A DNA stretch of 64,000 nucleotides from CAIUPE01 sp046091665 (GTDB lineage Bacteria; Pseudomonadota; Alphaproteobacteria; Rhizobiales; Beijerinckiaceae), in contig JBJTCD010000121.1 in the NCBI GenBank assembly GCA_046091665.1, positions 11,024 to 75,023 on the forward strand. Direction: 5' to 3'. The position numbers and the translations under genes were made by a program. Within the stretch, counting starts at the first letter, position 1. The number at the start of each line of letters is the position of its first letter. Under the pieces are notes generated by a model. The model was not told where the DNA came from, made no database searches, and saw only the letters and a list, made by a program, of their open reading frames with translations. Positions 53,523-63,258 of the stretch are shown here, in pieces.

Positions 53523-55976
53523 TTACTGCTGTCCTGCCAAAGAACCCACTTCTCTCTTGGTCTCAATCGTGCCCAATGACCGGAGCGTCAAGCGAACAAA
53601 GATGGTTTGATCTTGCGTTGTGGTGCCTGTGGCATAGGGTTCGCGACCGATATAGGCGATCGAAAGATCGGTACATTCATCATGATAGGTTGCCGATGCA
53701 GAATATGCTGCAATATAGGCGCGAGGTAGGTCAGGATCCGAAAGATATCGCGTAAGCGCAAAGAGCGTGTTGCCAGCCACGCTCCACTTTGGTGTCAAAC
53801 GATATCCTGCACCAACGCCTAATCCCTCACGACGATTTGTAATTCCCACATTCGGCTGTGCGGCATAATTGGCATAGATAAGATTTGTCGACAAATCGCC
53901 GATGGATGCGCGATTTTCGAGTTCAAAACGTTTCGAATTCAATCCATCGGGATCAAAACGTCCACGCGCCGTGAAGGAATAATTGGCGTTTGGTACAAAT
54001 TGTAACCGCGATACATAATCTGATGTTGTTTTATCAAGGCCAGAGTCGGTGCCTTCGAGAGCGAGTCCGCGCTGTGCAAATGAATTTAAGCCAGCCATTT
54101 GGACTGATTGACCGATCAACATATTTGCATGAGCGCCGTTAATCATTCCGAGCGAGTATTGTGCGCCATAATTGGCGCGCGTGCCGCCTTCAACGCGATC
54201 ATAACCCGTATATTTATCTACAGAAAATAAATTTGTGTCGTCAAAGACAAGGCTTTGTGAATCTTCATTGGGAAGATTGCCGATATTTGATTCATTAGGT
54301 CTAGAAATGACTTGAACAATCGGTTCGAAAATATGTGAACCAAATGATGACGCAGCGACAAAGGGAAAACGGTAAGTCATACCGATCGTGCCCATCGCAC
54401 GTGTCAAACCTTGATTCCCTGTCGATAAGAAATTGTCCTGGACTGCGTTTGCTGTTCCATTCCGAAACAGCGTTGCGTAGGCTGCATCACCCCGCATCGA
54501 TGCAAAAGGCGTCCATGATTGTCCGAGCGGATCGACAAAGCTCCGACGCCAACCGATCTCTGTTGTGTAACGACTATAGTCACCACCAATACCGCGCATG
54601 AAACAATTGGTTGTGGTGGGGCTAGGGCAGCTTCCAGAAAGGGTTCCGAAATCAGCTTCAAGGCGCGATAAATTTGTAAAATTCGCATTCAGCGCCACTT
54701 CGCCGCCAATCGCTCCACCGAGGTGATAACGACGGTCATAATCTACGACGGGTAAAATCAAGGGTTGAATATTTTGATTGTCTTTGGGCAGCAATGTTTG
54801 AAAATAATATGTGCGGGCATCGAACAAACTATTTTTGTCTTCACCATGGAGAAACGCGGTGGATGTTGACTCGCGTTTGATCGTTCCAAGCCGGGTGACT
54901 GATGGAGAGTCGATCTTGTAATTTTGATAGAACCATTTGTCGGAAACATATGCGAGGTCCCATCCCCATCTCCATCGTGAATTGATCGGAAAGGCGCCGA
55001 TGGTTTCAATATAACCACGCACACGTTGATCCCCTGCGCCATTCGGTGACGACAAAAAGGCACCCTGATCATTTTGCGAGATGATCGCACCATTGATTGT
55101 ATAGGTGCCGGTCTCGAGCCTTTGCCGCCATTCACCTGCAAGCATCAATCCTTGGCGTGAATAATAAGTGGGTGAAATCGTAAAATCCTTGTCTGGCGAA
55201 ACAACATAATAGTAGGGGAGCGTCAAACCCTGTCCGAGAGTAGATCTTGCGGAATAAATCGGATTGAGGAAGCCAGATTTTTTCGTGATTGTGTTGTCAG
55301 GTGCCGAGAAATAGGGAAAATAAGTGACAGGAACGCCGGCGAGGTCGAGCGTTGCGTCCTCATAATAGATGACTTTCTCAACTTGGTTATGAATGATCCG
55401 GCGTGCTTTCACTTGCCAGAGCGGCGGTTTTGTCGGGTCCTCCTTACAGGCATCGCACGCCGTGTAAGTGCCCCGCTCGAAAATTGTTTGTCTTCCAGAA
55501 ATCCGCTCGGCCCGTGGCGCCACGAAATGGGTGTTATCGACCGTATCGACGCGCATTGATTTTATGAAACCATCATGGAACTGATCGGTGAGTTCCAACG
55601 AATTCGCGCGCACCACTTGGCCATCGGGCTCAGTGAGAACGACATGCCCCTCGGCAAAGACCCGCTCGCTGTCGCTGCGATAGATGACTTGGTCCGCTTC
55701 GAGAATTTTACCCTTGTAGTAGAGTTTCGCATTCCCGCGCGCAGCGATGGTCTTTTTGTCCGTATCATAGACAATTTCGTCAGCATCGACGGTCAATTTG
55801 TCGGCATCCGAGGAAGTGGCCGCTGGGGATGTTTGCGCTTGCGCTTTGGACACAACAAAACCGCCCGCCAATTGCATGGCGAGACAAAGGGTCCAAACCG
55901 TTGCAACGGCTAGGATTTTGGCCAATCGGGCATTCAAAGCGCGTGTTCGCTCTGCAAGTCTTTCATCCGTCCTCAA
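53523..55976 (-). CDS. lptD: LPS-assembly protein LptD
   Basis: Outer-membrane beta-barrel that inserts lipopolysaccharide into the outer leaflet. A signal peptide ending AQAQ is followed by the OstA-like N-terminal domain (about 55-170, LTVDADEIVYDTDKKTIAARGNA) and a long beta-barrel that ends in an alternating pattern. The open frame extends to 56123, but that part lies inside lptG. The best start is TTG at 55976 (MRTDERLAERTRALNARL), giving 817 residues, a proper signal peptide and a 14-base overlap with lptG. ATGs further in would remove the signal. Confidence 0.9.
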   Translation of the reverse strand: MRTDERLAERTRALNARLAKILAVATVWTLCLAMQLAGGFVVSKAQAQTSPAATSSDADKLTVDADEIVYDTDKKTIAARGNAKLYYKGKILEADQVIYRSDSERVFAEGHVVLTEPDGQVVRANSLELTDQFHDGFIKSMRVDTVDNTHFVAPRAERISGRQTIFERGTYTACDACKEDPTKPPLWQVKARRIIHNQVEKVIYYEDATLDLAGVPVTYFPYFSAPDNTITKKSGFLNPIYSARSTLGQGLTLPYYYVVSPDKDFTISPTYYSRQGLMLAGEWRQRLETGTYTINGAIISQNDQGAFLSSPNGAGDQRVRGYIETIGAFPINSRWRWGWDLAYVSDKWFYQNYKIDSPSVTRLGTIKRESTSTAFLHGEDKNSLFDARTYYFQTLLPKDNQNIQPLILPVVDYDRRYHLGGAIGGEVALNANFTNLSRLEADFGTLSGSCPSPTTTNCFMRGIGGDYSRYTTEIGWRRSFVDPLGQSWTPFASMRGDAAYATLFRNGTANAVQDNFLSTGNQGLTRAMGTIGMTYRFPFVAASSFGSHIFEPIVQVISRPNESNIGNLPNEDSQSLVFDDTNLFSVDKYTGYDRVEGGTRANYGAQYSLGMINGAHANMLIGQSVQMAGLNSFAQRGLALEGTDSGLDKTTSDYVSRLQFVPNANYSFTARGRFDPDGLNSKRFELENRASIGDLSTNLIYANYAAQPNVGITNRREGLGVGAGYRLTPKWSVAGNTLFALTRYLSDPDLPRAYIAAYSASATYHDECTDLSIAYIGREPYATGTTTQDQTIFVRLTLRSLGTIETKREVGSLAGQQ

Positions 55977-57051
55977 GATACAGCAAGACAAGGGTGCAGA
56001 GCAAACCCGCAGAGAGGGGGGGGAGGAACGAAGAGAGAATAGGGTTAAGCAATCCATTCGCGCCAAAATCACCGGCAATTTTGGCAAAAACATAGAAGGC
56101 AAATCCGCCACCGATTCCGCCAAGGATTGAAAACGGCCTTAACCCCGTACGGGCAAAACGCAGACTGACTGTGGCGGCGATTAACACCATCACCATGAGT
56201 ACGAAAGGTCGGGCAATAAGTGATTGAAATTGTTGTAGATATCGGGTGGCATCGAGTCCCGCGGCGGCAGTCGCGCGGGCCCAGCCGGGCAGATCAAAGA
56301 TCGAAATCGTGTCGGGCTCGGAGAGGGATTGCTGGACTTGTTCGCGAGTAAGATAGGTCGCGAGTTCGAAAACATCGTGACGTTCCGGCGCTGAACCGGG
56401 CGAAAGAACCCGCGCATTCCGCAACAGCCAAAGTCCGTCATTCAGGTGACCATTTGGAGCTTCGACCCGGTGGATAAATTGTCCTTGGCGGTCAAATTCA
56501 AAAACCGTCATGCCGCGAAAGTCTCCTGACTCCAGATCGGCGAGACCCGCGCGGATAATCGCCTCTCCATCGACATTTCTTTGGCGGAGCCAGATATTTT
56601 TGAGCTTTGTCGTTTGATCATCGGCGCTCGTCCGCGCAAGGATCGCATCGGCCTTCGCTTTCAGGGTGGCGGATACAGGATTAAGAACCAAAGTCCCAGC
56701 CGCACCAACAAGAAAAGCGGCGATCAAGGGCGCGGTGATCATATGCCAAACAGACATGCCACCCGCACGGACCACCACCAATTCACGGCTTCGCGCGAGT
56801 GACAAAAAAGCAAAAAGACCGCCGAAGAGGGCCGCGAAAGGTAACACTTGTTCAGCGACAGAGGGCGTGCGCATCAAGGCAAGCTCGGCAGCGAGGATTA
56901 AGGCGTTGGTAGACGCATCATTCGCAATGCGGGTGAGTTCTATGAGATCGAGAACAAAAACTAAGGCGGCAACAATTCCAAACACGGAAAGGATCGCCAG
57001 GCTAAATTTTTTAAAGAAATAGCGGAACAGAACCGAAAGCGGCATGGTCAT
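55963..57051 (-). CDS. lptG: LPS export permease LptG
   Basis: One of two inner-membrane permeases of the LptB2FG exporter that lifts LPS out of the membrane. Six membrane segments (three at each end) flank a periplasmic beta-jellyroll (about 140-265) in 362 residues. The N-terminus MTMPLSVLFRYFFKKF is typical of LptG. The ATG overlaps the lptF stop by four bases (ATGA). Confidence 0.93.
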   Translation of the reverse strand: MTMPLSVLFRYFFKKFSLAILSVFGIVAALVFVLDLIELTRIANDASTNALILAAELALMRTPSVAEQVLPFAALFGGLFAFLSLARSRELVVVRAGGMSVWHMITAPLIAAFLVGAAGTLVLNPVSATLKAKADAILARTSADDQTTKLKNIWLRQRNVDGEAIIRAGLADLESGDFRGMTVFEFDRQGQFIHRVEAPNGHLNDGLWLLRNARVLSPGSAPERHDVFELATYLTREQVQQSLSEPDTISIFDLPGWARATAAAGLDATRYLQQFQSLIARPFVLMVMVLIAATVSLRFARTGLRPFSILGGIGGGFAFYVFAKIAGDFGANGLLNPILSSFLPPLSAGLLCTLVLLYLEDG

Positions 57052-58202
57052 GACGTCTGTTCCGCCGGCTTCGAAATCATATTACGAATAAAGTCTGTTA
57101 ATCCTTCTCGACGGGCGAGCCGGTGGCCAAACAAAGTATCAATTAGCCACACAAGAACGGCGCAGATAACCGGAAATGCCACTGAGAGAGCGAGATAAAA
57201 CGGCAGCTCTTTACCATTCACAATCAAAACAAATCCACCAACTCGAATAATCGCTGCAAAGAGGATGGTGTAGAGAATCGCGCTTAAACGATGCGCACGC
57301 GCTGATCGGGGCCGTCCGATAAACGCCAAAGCGAGACAAGCAAAAGGAAATACATAAAGCGGCGTAGCAAATCGATCAGCAAGTTCCGTTTCGATGCGGA
57401 TCATGTCTGCGCGGGTCTCGCGCCCCGATTGATAGGCTTGAAGGAGATCAAGCGTGAGGCGCTCATGCGGCGAATAGGTGATTTCGCCGTTGCCGGGAAC
57501 GAGTTGTGTGAGGTCAAGCGCGTAGCGCTGAAAGGCGACAATGCTCGCATCGCGATTGCGCGGCGTTTCGCGTTGCACGCTGCCATTTTCAAGAACGAGA
57601 TAGTTACCCGAAGCGCCATTCACAATACGCCCGCGTTCAGCCACATAAACAAGGATCAACGCTGGATCGCGTTTATCCTGAATAAATAGACCAAGAAGCG
57701 TATCACCTGCGCGTTCTCGATAATGAAAAATGACATTCGCTTCGAGTTCATTGAAGCGTCCGGCTTTTACAATTTTGGTTAAGAAATCGGAACGAATTTG
57801 TGTGACCATTACACGCCACAGATTGATACTCTCGGGCATAAGTTTGAGGGTCAAAAATCCCGTAAAGAGTGAACCAATGAATGCGGCAATCAAAAGCGGT
57901 TTCAGCAATCGAAAAGGTGAAATACCCGCCGACGCCAAGACGGCCAATTCGCTTTCTGCATTCAATCGGTTGAGCGTTACAATCAAGCCGATCAAGAGAG
58001 CCACCGGCGCGATGATGGCCGCCATTGCAGGCAAGGTCAAAAGCGTCATCGTGAAGAATTTGAGAACGGATTGGCCCTGCGTGGTCATCAGGTCGATGTC
58101 ATGGAGCGCCTGGCTGATCCAAATGACGCCCGAGAGTGCCAAGAGGGCCCAAAGGCTCGTCGCGCCGATCTGGCGAATGAGATAGCGGTCGATCAACGAC
58201 AT
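57048..58202 (-). CDS. lptF: LPS export permease LptF
   Basis: Partner permease of LptG. The start MSLIDRYLIRQI is the family pattern; six membrane segments flank a periplasmic jellyroll (about 130-260). The 384-residue length is normal. It is first in lptF-lptG-lptD-rsmA and divergent from pepA, with 154 bases between the starts that should contain both promoters. The LptB, LptA and LptC genes are not in this window. Confidence 0.93.
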   Translation of the reverse strand: MSLIDRYLIRQIGATSLWALLALSGVIWISQALHDIDLMTTQGQSVLKFFTMTLLTLPAMAAIIAPVALLIGLIVTLNRLNAESELAVLASAGISPFRLLKPLLIAAFIGSLFTGFLTLKLMPESINLWRVMVTQIRSDFLTKIVKAGRFNELEANVIFHYRERAGDTLLGLFIQDKRDPALILVYVAERGRIVNGASGNYLVLENGSVQRETPRNRDASIVAFQRYALDLTQLVPGNGEITYSPHERLTLDLLQAYQSGRETRADMIRIETELADRFATPLYVFPFACLALAFIGRPRSARAHRLSAILYTILFAAIIRVGGFVLIVNGKELPFYLALSVAFPVICAVLVWLIDTLFGHRLARREGLTDFIRNMISKPAEQTS

Positions 58203-58356
58203 AAAGAGCGCCTTGCCTCGCGGGACGCCTTGCAGAGGCGACCTGATTGATGCAGAGCTAGCAAGGTCGCACCCGCAAGATCAAGCCAAGTTTTGACATT
58301 GTCTTGGGAATTTCGCTGGGGGCTTCGAGGATTTACGAGATTATCGGGAGAGTTTT

Positions 58357-59883
58357 ATGGCCGCCATACTCAAGATTGGCTTTGCTTCACCGGCATTGGA
58401 TAAGACCGGAACCTTGGTCCTGTTTGTGGGAAGCGATTTGGAATTGAGCGCGGCCACACGCAAGCTGATTGGAACGGCGGGCGTCGGCACTATAAAACGC
58501 GCGGTTTCGGCTGAAAAATTCAAGGGTAAGGAACGCTCAACGCTCGTTATTCCCGCGCCGCAGGGGTTCGATGTGGATCGTCTTGTGATTGTCGGCTTGG
58601 GCAAGGATGAGGAACAAGAGAAAGCCGATTATGTTCGGCTTGGTGGCGTCATTGCTTCAGTCTTGGGCTCAGCGAGTACAGCTTCAATTCTTTTGGAAGG
58701 CCCTGCAAAATGGCGCGCGGATGCGGAGGCGGCTGCTGACATCGCTTTGGGTTTAAGACTTCGTCACTATCGCTTCGACAAATACAAAGCGAAAAAGCGT
58801 GACGCGGGAGATGGCGAGAAAGCCGATCAACCTATCACTGTCACCATTCATGTTGAAGATCCTGTTGCCGCAAAGCGCGCCATTCGCGCACGCGAAGCCT
58901 TGGGAACAGGAGTGGAACTTGCACGTGATCTTGTCAACGAGCCGCCAAATGTTCTCGATCCCGTTGAATTTGCGAAACGCGCGAAAGAGCTCGAAAAGCT
59001 CGGCGTTGACATCACCATTCTCGATGAGAAGCAGCTCACGAAAATTGGCATGCGCGCGCTTTTGGGCGTGGGGCAGGGTTCTGAAAAGGAAAGCCGCGTT
59101 GTCATCATGCGCTGGAACGGCGCAAAAGCGAAAAAGGGTGCCAAAGCACAACCGGTTGCCTTTATCGGTAAAGGTGTCGTGTTTGATACGGGCGGCATTT
59201 CCATCAAGCCCGCGCAAGGCATGGAAGATATGAAAGGCGATATGGCGGGCGCCGCTTGTGTCGTCGGTTTAATGCATGCGCTTGCGGCTCGAAAAGCGAA
59301 AGTGAATGCGGTTGGTGCGATTGGCCTTGTCGAGAATATGCCCGATGGCAATGCGCAACGTCCGGGCGATATTGTGACATCGCTCTCAGGTCAGACGATT
59401 GAAATCATCAATACGGATGCTGAAGGTCGGCTCGTTTTGGGTGATGTGCTTTGGTATGTGAAAGAGACTTATAAGCCGAGCTTCATGATTGATCTTGCCA
59501 CTTTGACTGGCGCAATCATGATTGCTTTGGGGCAAGAATATGCGGGCCTCTTTTCAAATAATGATACGCTTGCCGAAAGACTTCATGCGGCAGGTCAAGC
59601 GACTGGTGAAGGTGTATGGCGTCTGCCGCTCGGTGCGGCTTATGACAAAATGATCGACTCCAAATTTGCCGATATGAAAAATACGGGTGGTCGTTTTGGT
59701 GGATCAATCACGGCAGCGCAATTTCTGAAGCGCTTTGTTGGCGACACGCCTTGGGCGCATCTTGATATTGCAGGCACCGCGATGTCATCGCCCGAAACCG
59801 ATATCAATAAGAGCTGGGCGTCAGGCTGGGGCGTGCGATTGTTGGATCGTCTCGTTGCTGATTATTATGAAGATCGGGATTGA
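58357..59883 (+). CDS. pepA: Leucyl aminopeptidase (M17)
   Basis: Cytosolic two-metal aminopeptidase. All ligands are visible: K272, D277, D295, D354 and E356 (GKGVVFDTGG, MKGDMAGA, NTDAEGRL at 352-359), and catalytic K284 and R358. An N-terminal DNA-binding-like domain precedes it, as in E. coli PepA, whose second role is in plasmid resolution. The length of 508 residues is standard. It precedes arsC by 21 bases. Confidence 0.97.
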   Translation: MAAILKIGFASPALDKTGTLVLFVGSDLELSAATRKLIGTAGVGTIKRAVSAEKFKGKERSTLVIPAPQGFDVDRLVIVGLGKDEEQEKADYVRLGGVIASVLGSASTASILLEGPAKWRADAEAAADIALGLRLRHYRFDKYKAKKRDAGDGEKADQPITVTIHVEDPVAAKRAIRAREALGTGVELARDLVNEPPNVLDPVEFAKRAKELEKLGVDITILDEKQLTKIGMRALLGVGQGSEKESRVVIMRWNGAKAKKGAKAQPVAFIGKGVVFDTGGISIKPAQGMEDMKGDMAGAACVVGLMHALAARKAKVNAVGAIGLVENMPDGNAQRPGDIVTSLSGQTIEIINTDAEGRLVLGDVLWYVKETYKPSFMIDLATLTGAIMIALGQEYAGLFSNNDTLAERLHAAGQATGEGVWRLPLGAAYDKMIDSKFADMKNTGGRFGGSITAAQFLKRFVGDTPWAHLDIAGTAMSSPETDINKSWASGWGVRLLDRLVADYYEDRD

Positions 59884-59904
59884 GGCGCGAGGTCTAATCG
59901 CTTC

Positions 59905-60321
59905 ATGGTCACGATCTATCATAATCCTTCATGCGGAACATCGCGCAACACTTTGGCGATGATCCTCGCGGCAGGCATAGAGCCGACAATCATTGAGTAT
60001 CTCAAAACGCCGCCATCACGCGATGAGATCAAGAATCTCGTTCGATTGATCGGTGAGCCTTTGCGGTCGCTGATTCGTGAGAAGGGGACGCCTTTTCATG
60101 AACTTGGCCTTGATCACGCTGATATTTCGGATGACGAATTGCTTGATGCGCTCAGACAATATCCGGCTCTTTTGAATCGACCGATTGTTGTGACTGAGAA
60201 GGGGGCGGCTTTGTGTCGTCCTTCCGAGCGCGTTCTCGATTTGCTGCCTAATTCGCTTACAAGAGATTTTGGGAAAGAGGATGGGGAGATTGTGCGTGTT
60301 GGGGGGAGCAATCCATCATGA
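59905..60321 (+). CDS. arsC: ArsC-family arsenate reductase (glutaredoxin-coupled)
   Basis: A 138-residue thioredoxin-fold protein with the nucleophilic C10 in HNPSCGTSRNTL and the downstream LLNRPIVVTEKGAALCRPSE segment bearing arginines of the arsenate site. It is the plasmid R773-like class rather than the short YffB/Spx class. Sitting between pepA and holC, it overlaps the holC ATG by four bases (ATGA). No arsR, arsB or acr3 gene is nearby, so arsenate resistance is not established; a general reductase role is possible. Confidence 0.88.
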   Translation: MVTIYHNPSCGTSRNTLAMILAAGIEPTIIEYLKTPPSRDEIKNLVRLIGEPLRSLIREKGTPFHELGLDHADISDDELLDALRQYPALLNRPIVVTEKGAALCRPSERVLDLLPNSLTRDFGKEDGEIVRVGGSNPS

Positions 60322-60770
60322 CCGAGATCCTCTTTTATCATCTCGAGCGGCAACCGCTTGATCAGGTCTTGCCTTCATTGCTTGAAAAGACACGCAAAAG
60401 GGGATGGCGTGCAGTGATCAGAACCGCTTCCTCTGAGCGCGCCGCAACGCTTGACGAACATCTTTGGGCTTATCGCGAAGAGAGCTTTCTTGCTCATGCT
60501 TTGGCTTCTAACGCTGGTCCCGGTGAAGAGCCGATTGTGATTGCGATTGACGAGGCGGATCTCAATCAGCCGCAAGTGTCATTTCATATCGAAGGGGCGC
60601 CTTTGCCCAAATCGCCGCAAATCTATGAGCGTATAGTCGTCTTGTTTGATGGCAATGATGCAGCGGCATTAGAAACGGCGCGCACTCAATGGAAACACAT
60701 TCGTGATCAGGGGTTAGCGGCGACCTATTGGCAACAAAATGAGCAAGGACGTTGGGAGAAAAAAGCGTAA
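60318..60770 (+). CDS. holC: DNA polymerase III subunit chi
   Basis: Clamp-loader-associated subunit that links the polymerase to SSB. The 150 residues show the family start MTEILFYHLERQPLDQVLPSLLEKTRKRGWRAVIRT and the DEHLWAYREESFLAHAL region near 47-63 (W50). It is translationally coupled to arsC and linked to pepA, the usual alphaproteobacterial pepA-holC association with arsC inserted. It is convergent with the ABC-F gene. Confidence 0.9.
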   Translation: MTEILFYHLERQPLDQVLPSLLEKTRKRGWRAVIRTASSERAATLDEHLWAYREESFLAHALASNAGPGEEPIVIAIDEADLNQPQVSFHIEGAPLPKSPQIYERIVVLFDGNDAAALETARTQWKHIRDQGLAATYWQQNEQGRWEKKA

Positions 60771-60794
60771 GGCGTTTTCTGAAACTTTTGATGG

Positions 60795-62657
60795 CTAAGC
60801 AATTTCCTCAAGTTCTGCCGTCAAGGTCAACCATTCTTCTTCCACGGCTGCAAGATTGGCGTGAAGTTCGGCCTGCTGTCGTGATAATGTCGCCGCTTTT
60901 TCTGGGTCTTTTTTGAACGTTTCAGGATCGGCCAACACCGTGTCCACGCGTGCAATCAGATCCGTGATTTTTTGCATCCGTTGTTCGGTGGCTTCAATCT
61001 TCTTCTTTATACTCCCAAGATTTGCTTTTTTGACAGACTTTGAAGGCTCACCAGGTGAAGCCGGTTCATTTTTTCGTTCATTTTTTTGTGATGAAGGCGT
61101 TTCAAGAATTTTCGCTCGATAGGCGTCAAGATCACCGTCGAATGGTTTGACTGTTCCATCACCCACGAACCATAAGCGATCCGCGCAGGATTCAAGCAAA
61201 AAGCGATCATGCGAAATCAAAATGATTGCGCCCTGATATTCATTAATTGCGTCCATAAGTGCGACGCGTGAATCAATATCGAGATGGTTCGTCGGCTCAT
61301 CGAGAATGAGAAGATGCGGTCCGTGAAAGGTTGCAATGCCCATCAGCAAGCGCGCTTTTTCACCACCGGATAAAGACGTGATCGGCGTATCCGCGCGGGC
61401 ACCTGAAAAACCAATCCGCGCGACGCGCGCGCGCGTTTGCGCTTCGCTCGCTTCAGGCATCAAGCTGCGAATATGCGTATAAGGTGTTCCTGTCGGTGTT
61501 AATTCATCAAGCTGATGTTGCGCAAAATAGGCAACCGTCATTTTAGAAGACTTTTTGAGCGACCCTGAAAGAGGGTCCAAGCGTCCACCAATCAGTTTTG
61601 CGAAAGTCGATTTGCCGTTACCATTGGATCCGAGAAGTCCGATACGATCATCATCGGCGATTGAAAGCGACAATCGCGAAAGCACAGGTCTGTCGTTATA
61701 ACCCACGCTAACATTTTCCAGCGCGACAAGCGGCGGCGAGAGCGGTCGTTCGGGGGAGGGGAATTCAAAAGGCAACACATCACTTTCAATGATCGGCGTG
61801 ATCATTTTGAGTTTCTCTAATCTCTTTACACGCGATTGCGCTTGGCGTGCTTTCGACGCTTTGGCTTTGAACCGATTGATGAAAGCTTCGAGATGCTTGC
61901 GCTCTTCCGCTTGTTTCTTCGCAAAGCGCGCTTGCACTTCTTGTTCTTCCGCGCGTTGCTTTTCGAAATTGTCATAGCCACCTTTGTAGAGGCGTAATTT
62001 TCCTTCTGAGAGATGCATGATCTGATCAACGGATTGATTGAGCAAATCACGATCATGGCTGATCACGATCACCGTATGCGGGTAGCGCGCCAGATAATCC
62101 ATGAGCCAGAGCGTGCCCTCGAGATCGAGATAATTGGTCGGCTCATCGAGAAGCAAAAGATCAGGTGCGGAGAAAAGAACGGCGGCAAGCGCCACGCGCA
62201 TACGCCACCCGCCCGAGAAATCCGAGCAGGGGCGAAGTTGTGCTTCAGAATCAAAGCCTAGCCCGTGGAGCACGGACGCCGCGCGAGCGGGTGCCGAATG
62301 GGCATCGATATCGGCAAGCCGGATGTGAATTTCAGAAATTCTTGCGGGTTCTTTCGCCGTCTCCGCCTCAGCGAGAAGGGCGGTGCGTTCCGTGTCGGCC
62401 GCCAGAACCGTCTCGATGAGGCTCTCGGGACCGCCCGGTGCCTCCTGCGCGACTGAGCCGATCCGAAACCCGCGAGAAAGTTGGATTTCGCCTGATTCCG
62501 GCCCTATTTCGCCCCTTATCAGTCGAAAAAGGGTTGTTTTCCCGGTTCCGTTACGACCCACAAAGCCCACACGGGCGCCCGTCGGGATGGTCGCTGACGC
62601 CTTATCGAAGAGGGTTCGGGCGCCGAGCCGATAGGTGATGTCGTTCAAAATGAGCAT
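60795..62657 (-). CDS. ABC-F family ATPase
   Basis: Cytosolic protein with two ATP-binding cassettes and no membrane domain, of the group that acts on ribosomes. Walker A GRNGTGKTT is at 34-42, with an FSGGW signature near 150; the second cassette has GSNGNGKST near 345 and an LSGGEKARLLMG signature near 445. A charged linker between the cassettes (about 235-275) is the P-site interaction motif region. A C-terminal coiled coil follows a Lys/Ser-rich stretch. The overall 620-residue layout fits the YheS/Uup branches. No antibiotic-resistance role is implied. Confidence 0.92.
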   Translation of the reverse strand: MLILNDITYRLGARTLFDKASATIPTGARVGFVGRNGTGKTTLFRLIRGEIGPESGEIQLSRGFRIGSVAQEAPGGPESLIETVLAADTERTALLAEAETAKEPARISEIHIRLADIDAHSAPARAASVLHGLGFDSEAQLRPCSDFSGGWRMRVALAAVLFSAPDLLLLDEPTNYLDLEGTLWLMDYLARYPHTVIVISHDRDLLNQSVDQIMHLSEGKLRLYKGGYDNFEKQRAEEQEVQARFAKKQAEERKHLEAFINRFKAKASKARQAQSRVKRLEKLKMITPIIESDVLPFEFPSPERPLSPPLVALENVSVGYNDRPVLSRLSLSIADDDRIGLLGSNGNGKSTFAKLIGGRLDPLSGSLKKSSKMTVAYFAQHQLDELTPTGTPYTHIRSLMPEASEAQTRARVARIGFSGARADTPITSLSGGEKARLLMGIATFHGPHLLILDEPTNHLDIDSRVALMDAINEYQGAIILISHDRFLLESCADRLWFVGDGTVKPFDGDLDAYRAKILETPSSQKNERKNEPASPGEPSKSVKKANLGSIKKKIEATEQRMQKITDLIARVDTVLADPETFKKDPEKAATLSRQQAELHANLAAVEEEWLTLTAELEEIA

Positions 62658-62777
62658 GGCGGGCCTCTCTTGAACGAAGCTTTACCGGGGGGCAAGGGAT
62701 CTGCGTTAATCCTTCCTGCAAGAAACGCCTTGAAGGATCACGCAACAGGACATAAACCGTGTCTCGCGCATTGGCAC

Positions 62778-62854
62778 CGGGGCTTAGCGCAGTCTGGTAG
62801 CGCATCTGCTTTGGGAGCAGAGGGTCGCAAGTTCAAATCTTGCAGCCCCGACCA
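62778..62854 (+). tRNA. tRNA-Pro (anticodon TGG)
   Basis: A 77-base cloverleaf: acceptor CGGGGCT/AGCCCCG, D stem GCGC/GCGC, anticodon stem TCTGC/GCAGA around loop TTTGGGA, T arm GCAAG-TTCAAAT-CTTGC, discriminator A and encoded CCA. The anticodon TGG reads CCA and, with wobble, other proline codons. Confidence 0.96.
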
Positions 62855-62889
62855 ATGGGCAAAATGGTTGTTCGAGGGATGGTATTTCG

Positions 62890-63195
62890 ATGACGGCCCG
62901 TATTTCCCGCCCCACAAAGACTGCGATGCAGTCAGGCAAAGCAAAATCTGATCGTTGGCTTTTGGAATTTGTTCCGGAGCATCCCGGTCAGGTTGATCCC
63001 TTGATGGGCTGGTCAGGCACGGTGGATATGCAGACCCAGGTCAAATTGTGGTTTGCAAGCCGCGACGAAGCGATCGCCTACGCAGCACGCCATGGGATCG
63101 CCGCGCAGGTGGAAGAGCCGCAAGACGCCAAACGTCGTGTCATGTCTTATTCGGATAATTTCAAATCCAACCGGATCGGTTCTTGGACGCATTGA
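62890..63195 (+). CDS. NDUFS4-like complex I accessory subunit
   Basis: A 101-residue protein of the ETC complex I subunit family, the bacterial counterpart of mitochondrial NDUFS4. Motifs are KSDRWLLEFVPEHPGQVDPLMGWSGTVDMQTQVKLWF and a C-terminal SYSDNFKSNRIGSWTH. It probably stabilises the NADH-oxidising module of complex I at the inner membrane. It lies between tRNA-Pro and tRNA-Arg, away from any nuo cluster. This family is confined mainly to Alphaproteobacteria and mitochondria, supporting the taxonomy. Confidence 0.9.
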   Translation: MTARISRPTKTAMQSGKAKSDRWLLEFVPEHPGQVDPLMGWSGTVDMQTQVKLWFASRDEAIAYAARHGIAAQVEEPQDAKRRVMSYSDNFKSNRIGSWTH

Positions 63196-63258
63196 GGCGT
63201 CAGAATTGAGATTCACGGCCTGATCGGCTATGAGATCTGGCCGAAAGGCGGGCTTTTT

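Noticed and set aside
62890..63195. Mobile element insertion between tRNA-Pro and tRNA-Arg
   Set aside because: The gene between the tRNAs is a conserved NDUFS4-like subunit and no integrase, direct repeat or tRNA fragment was found.
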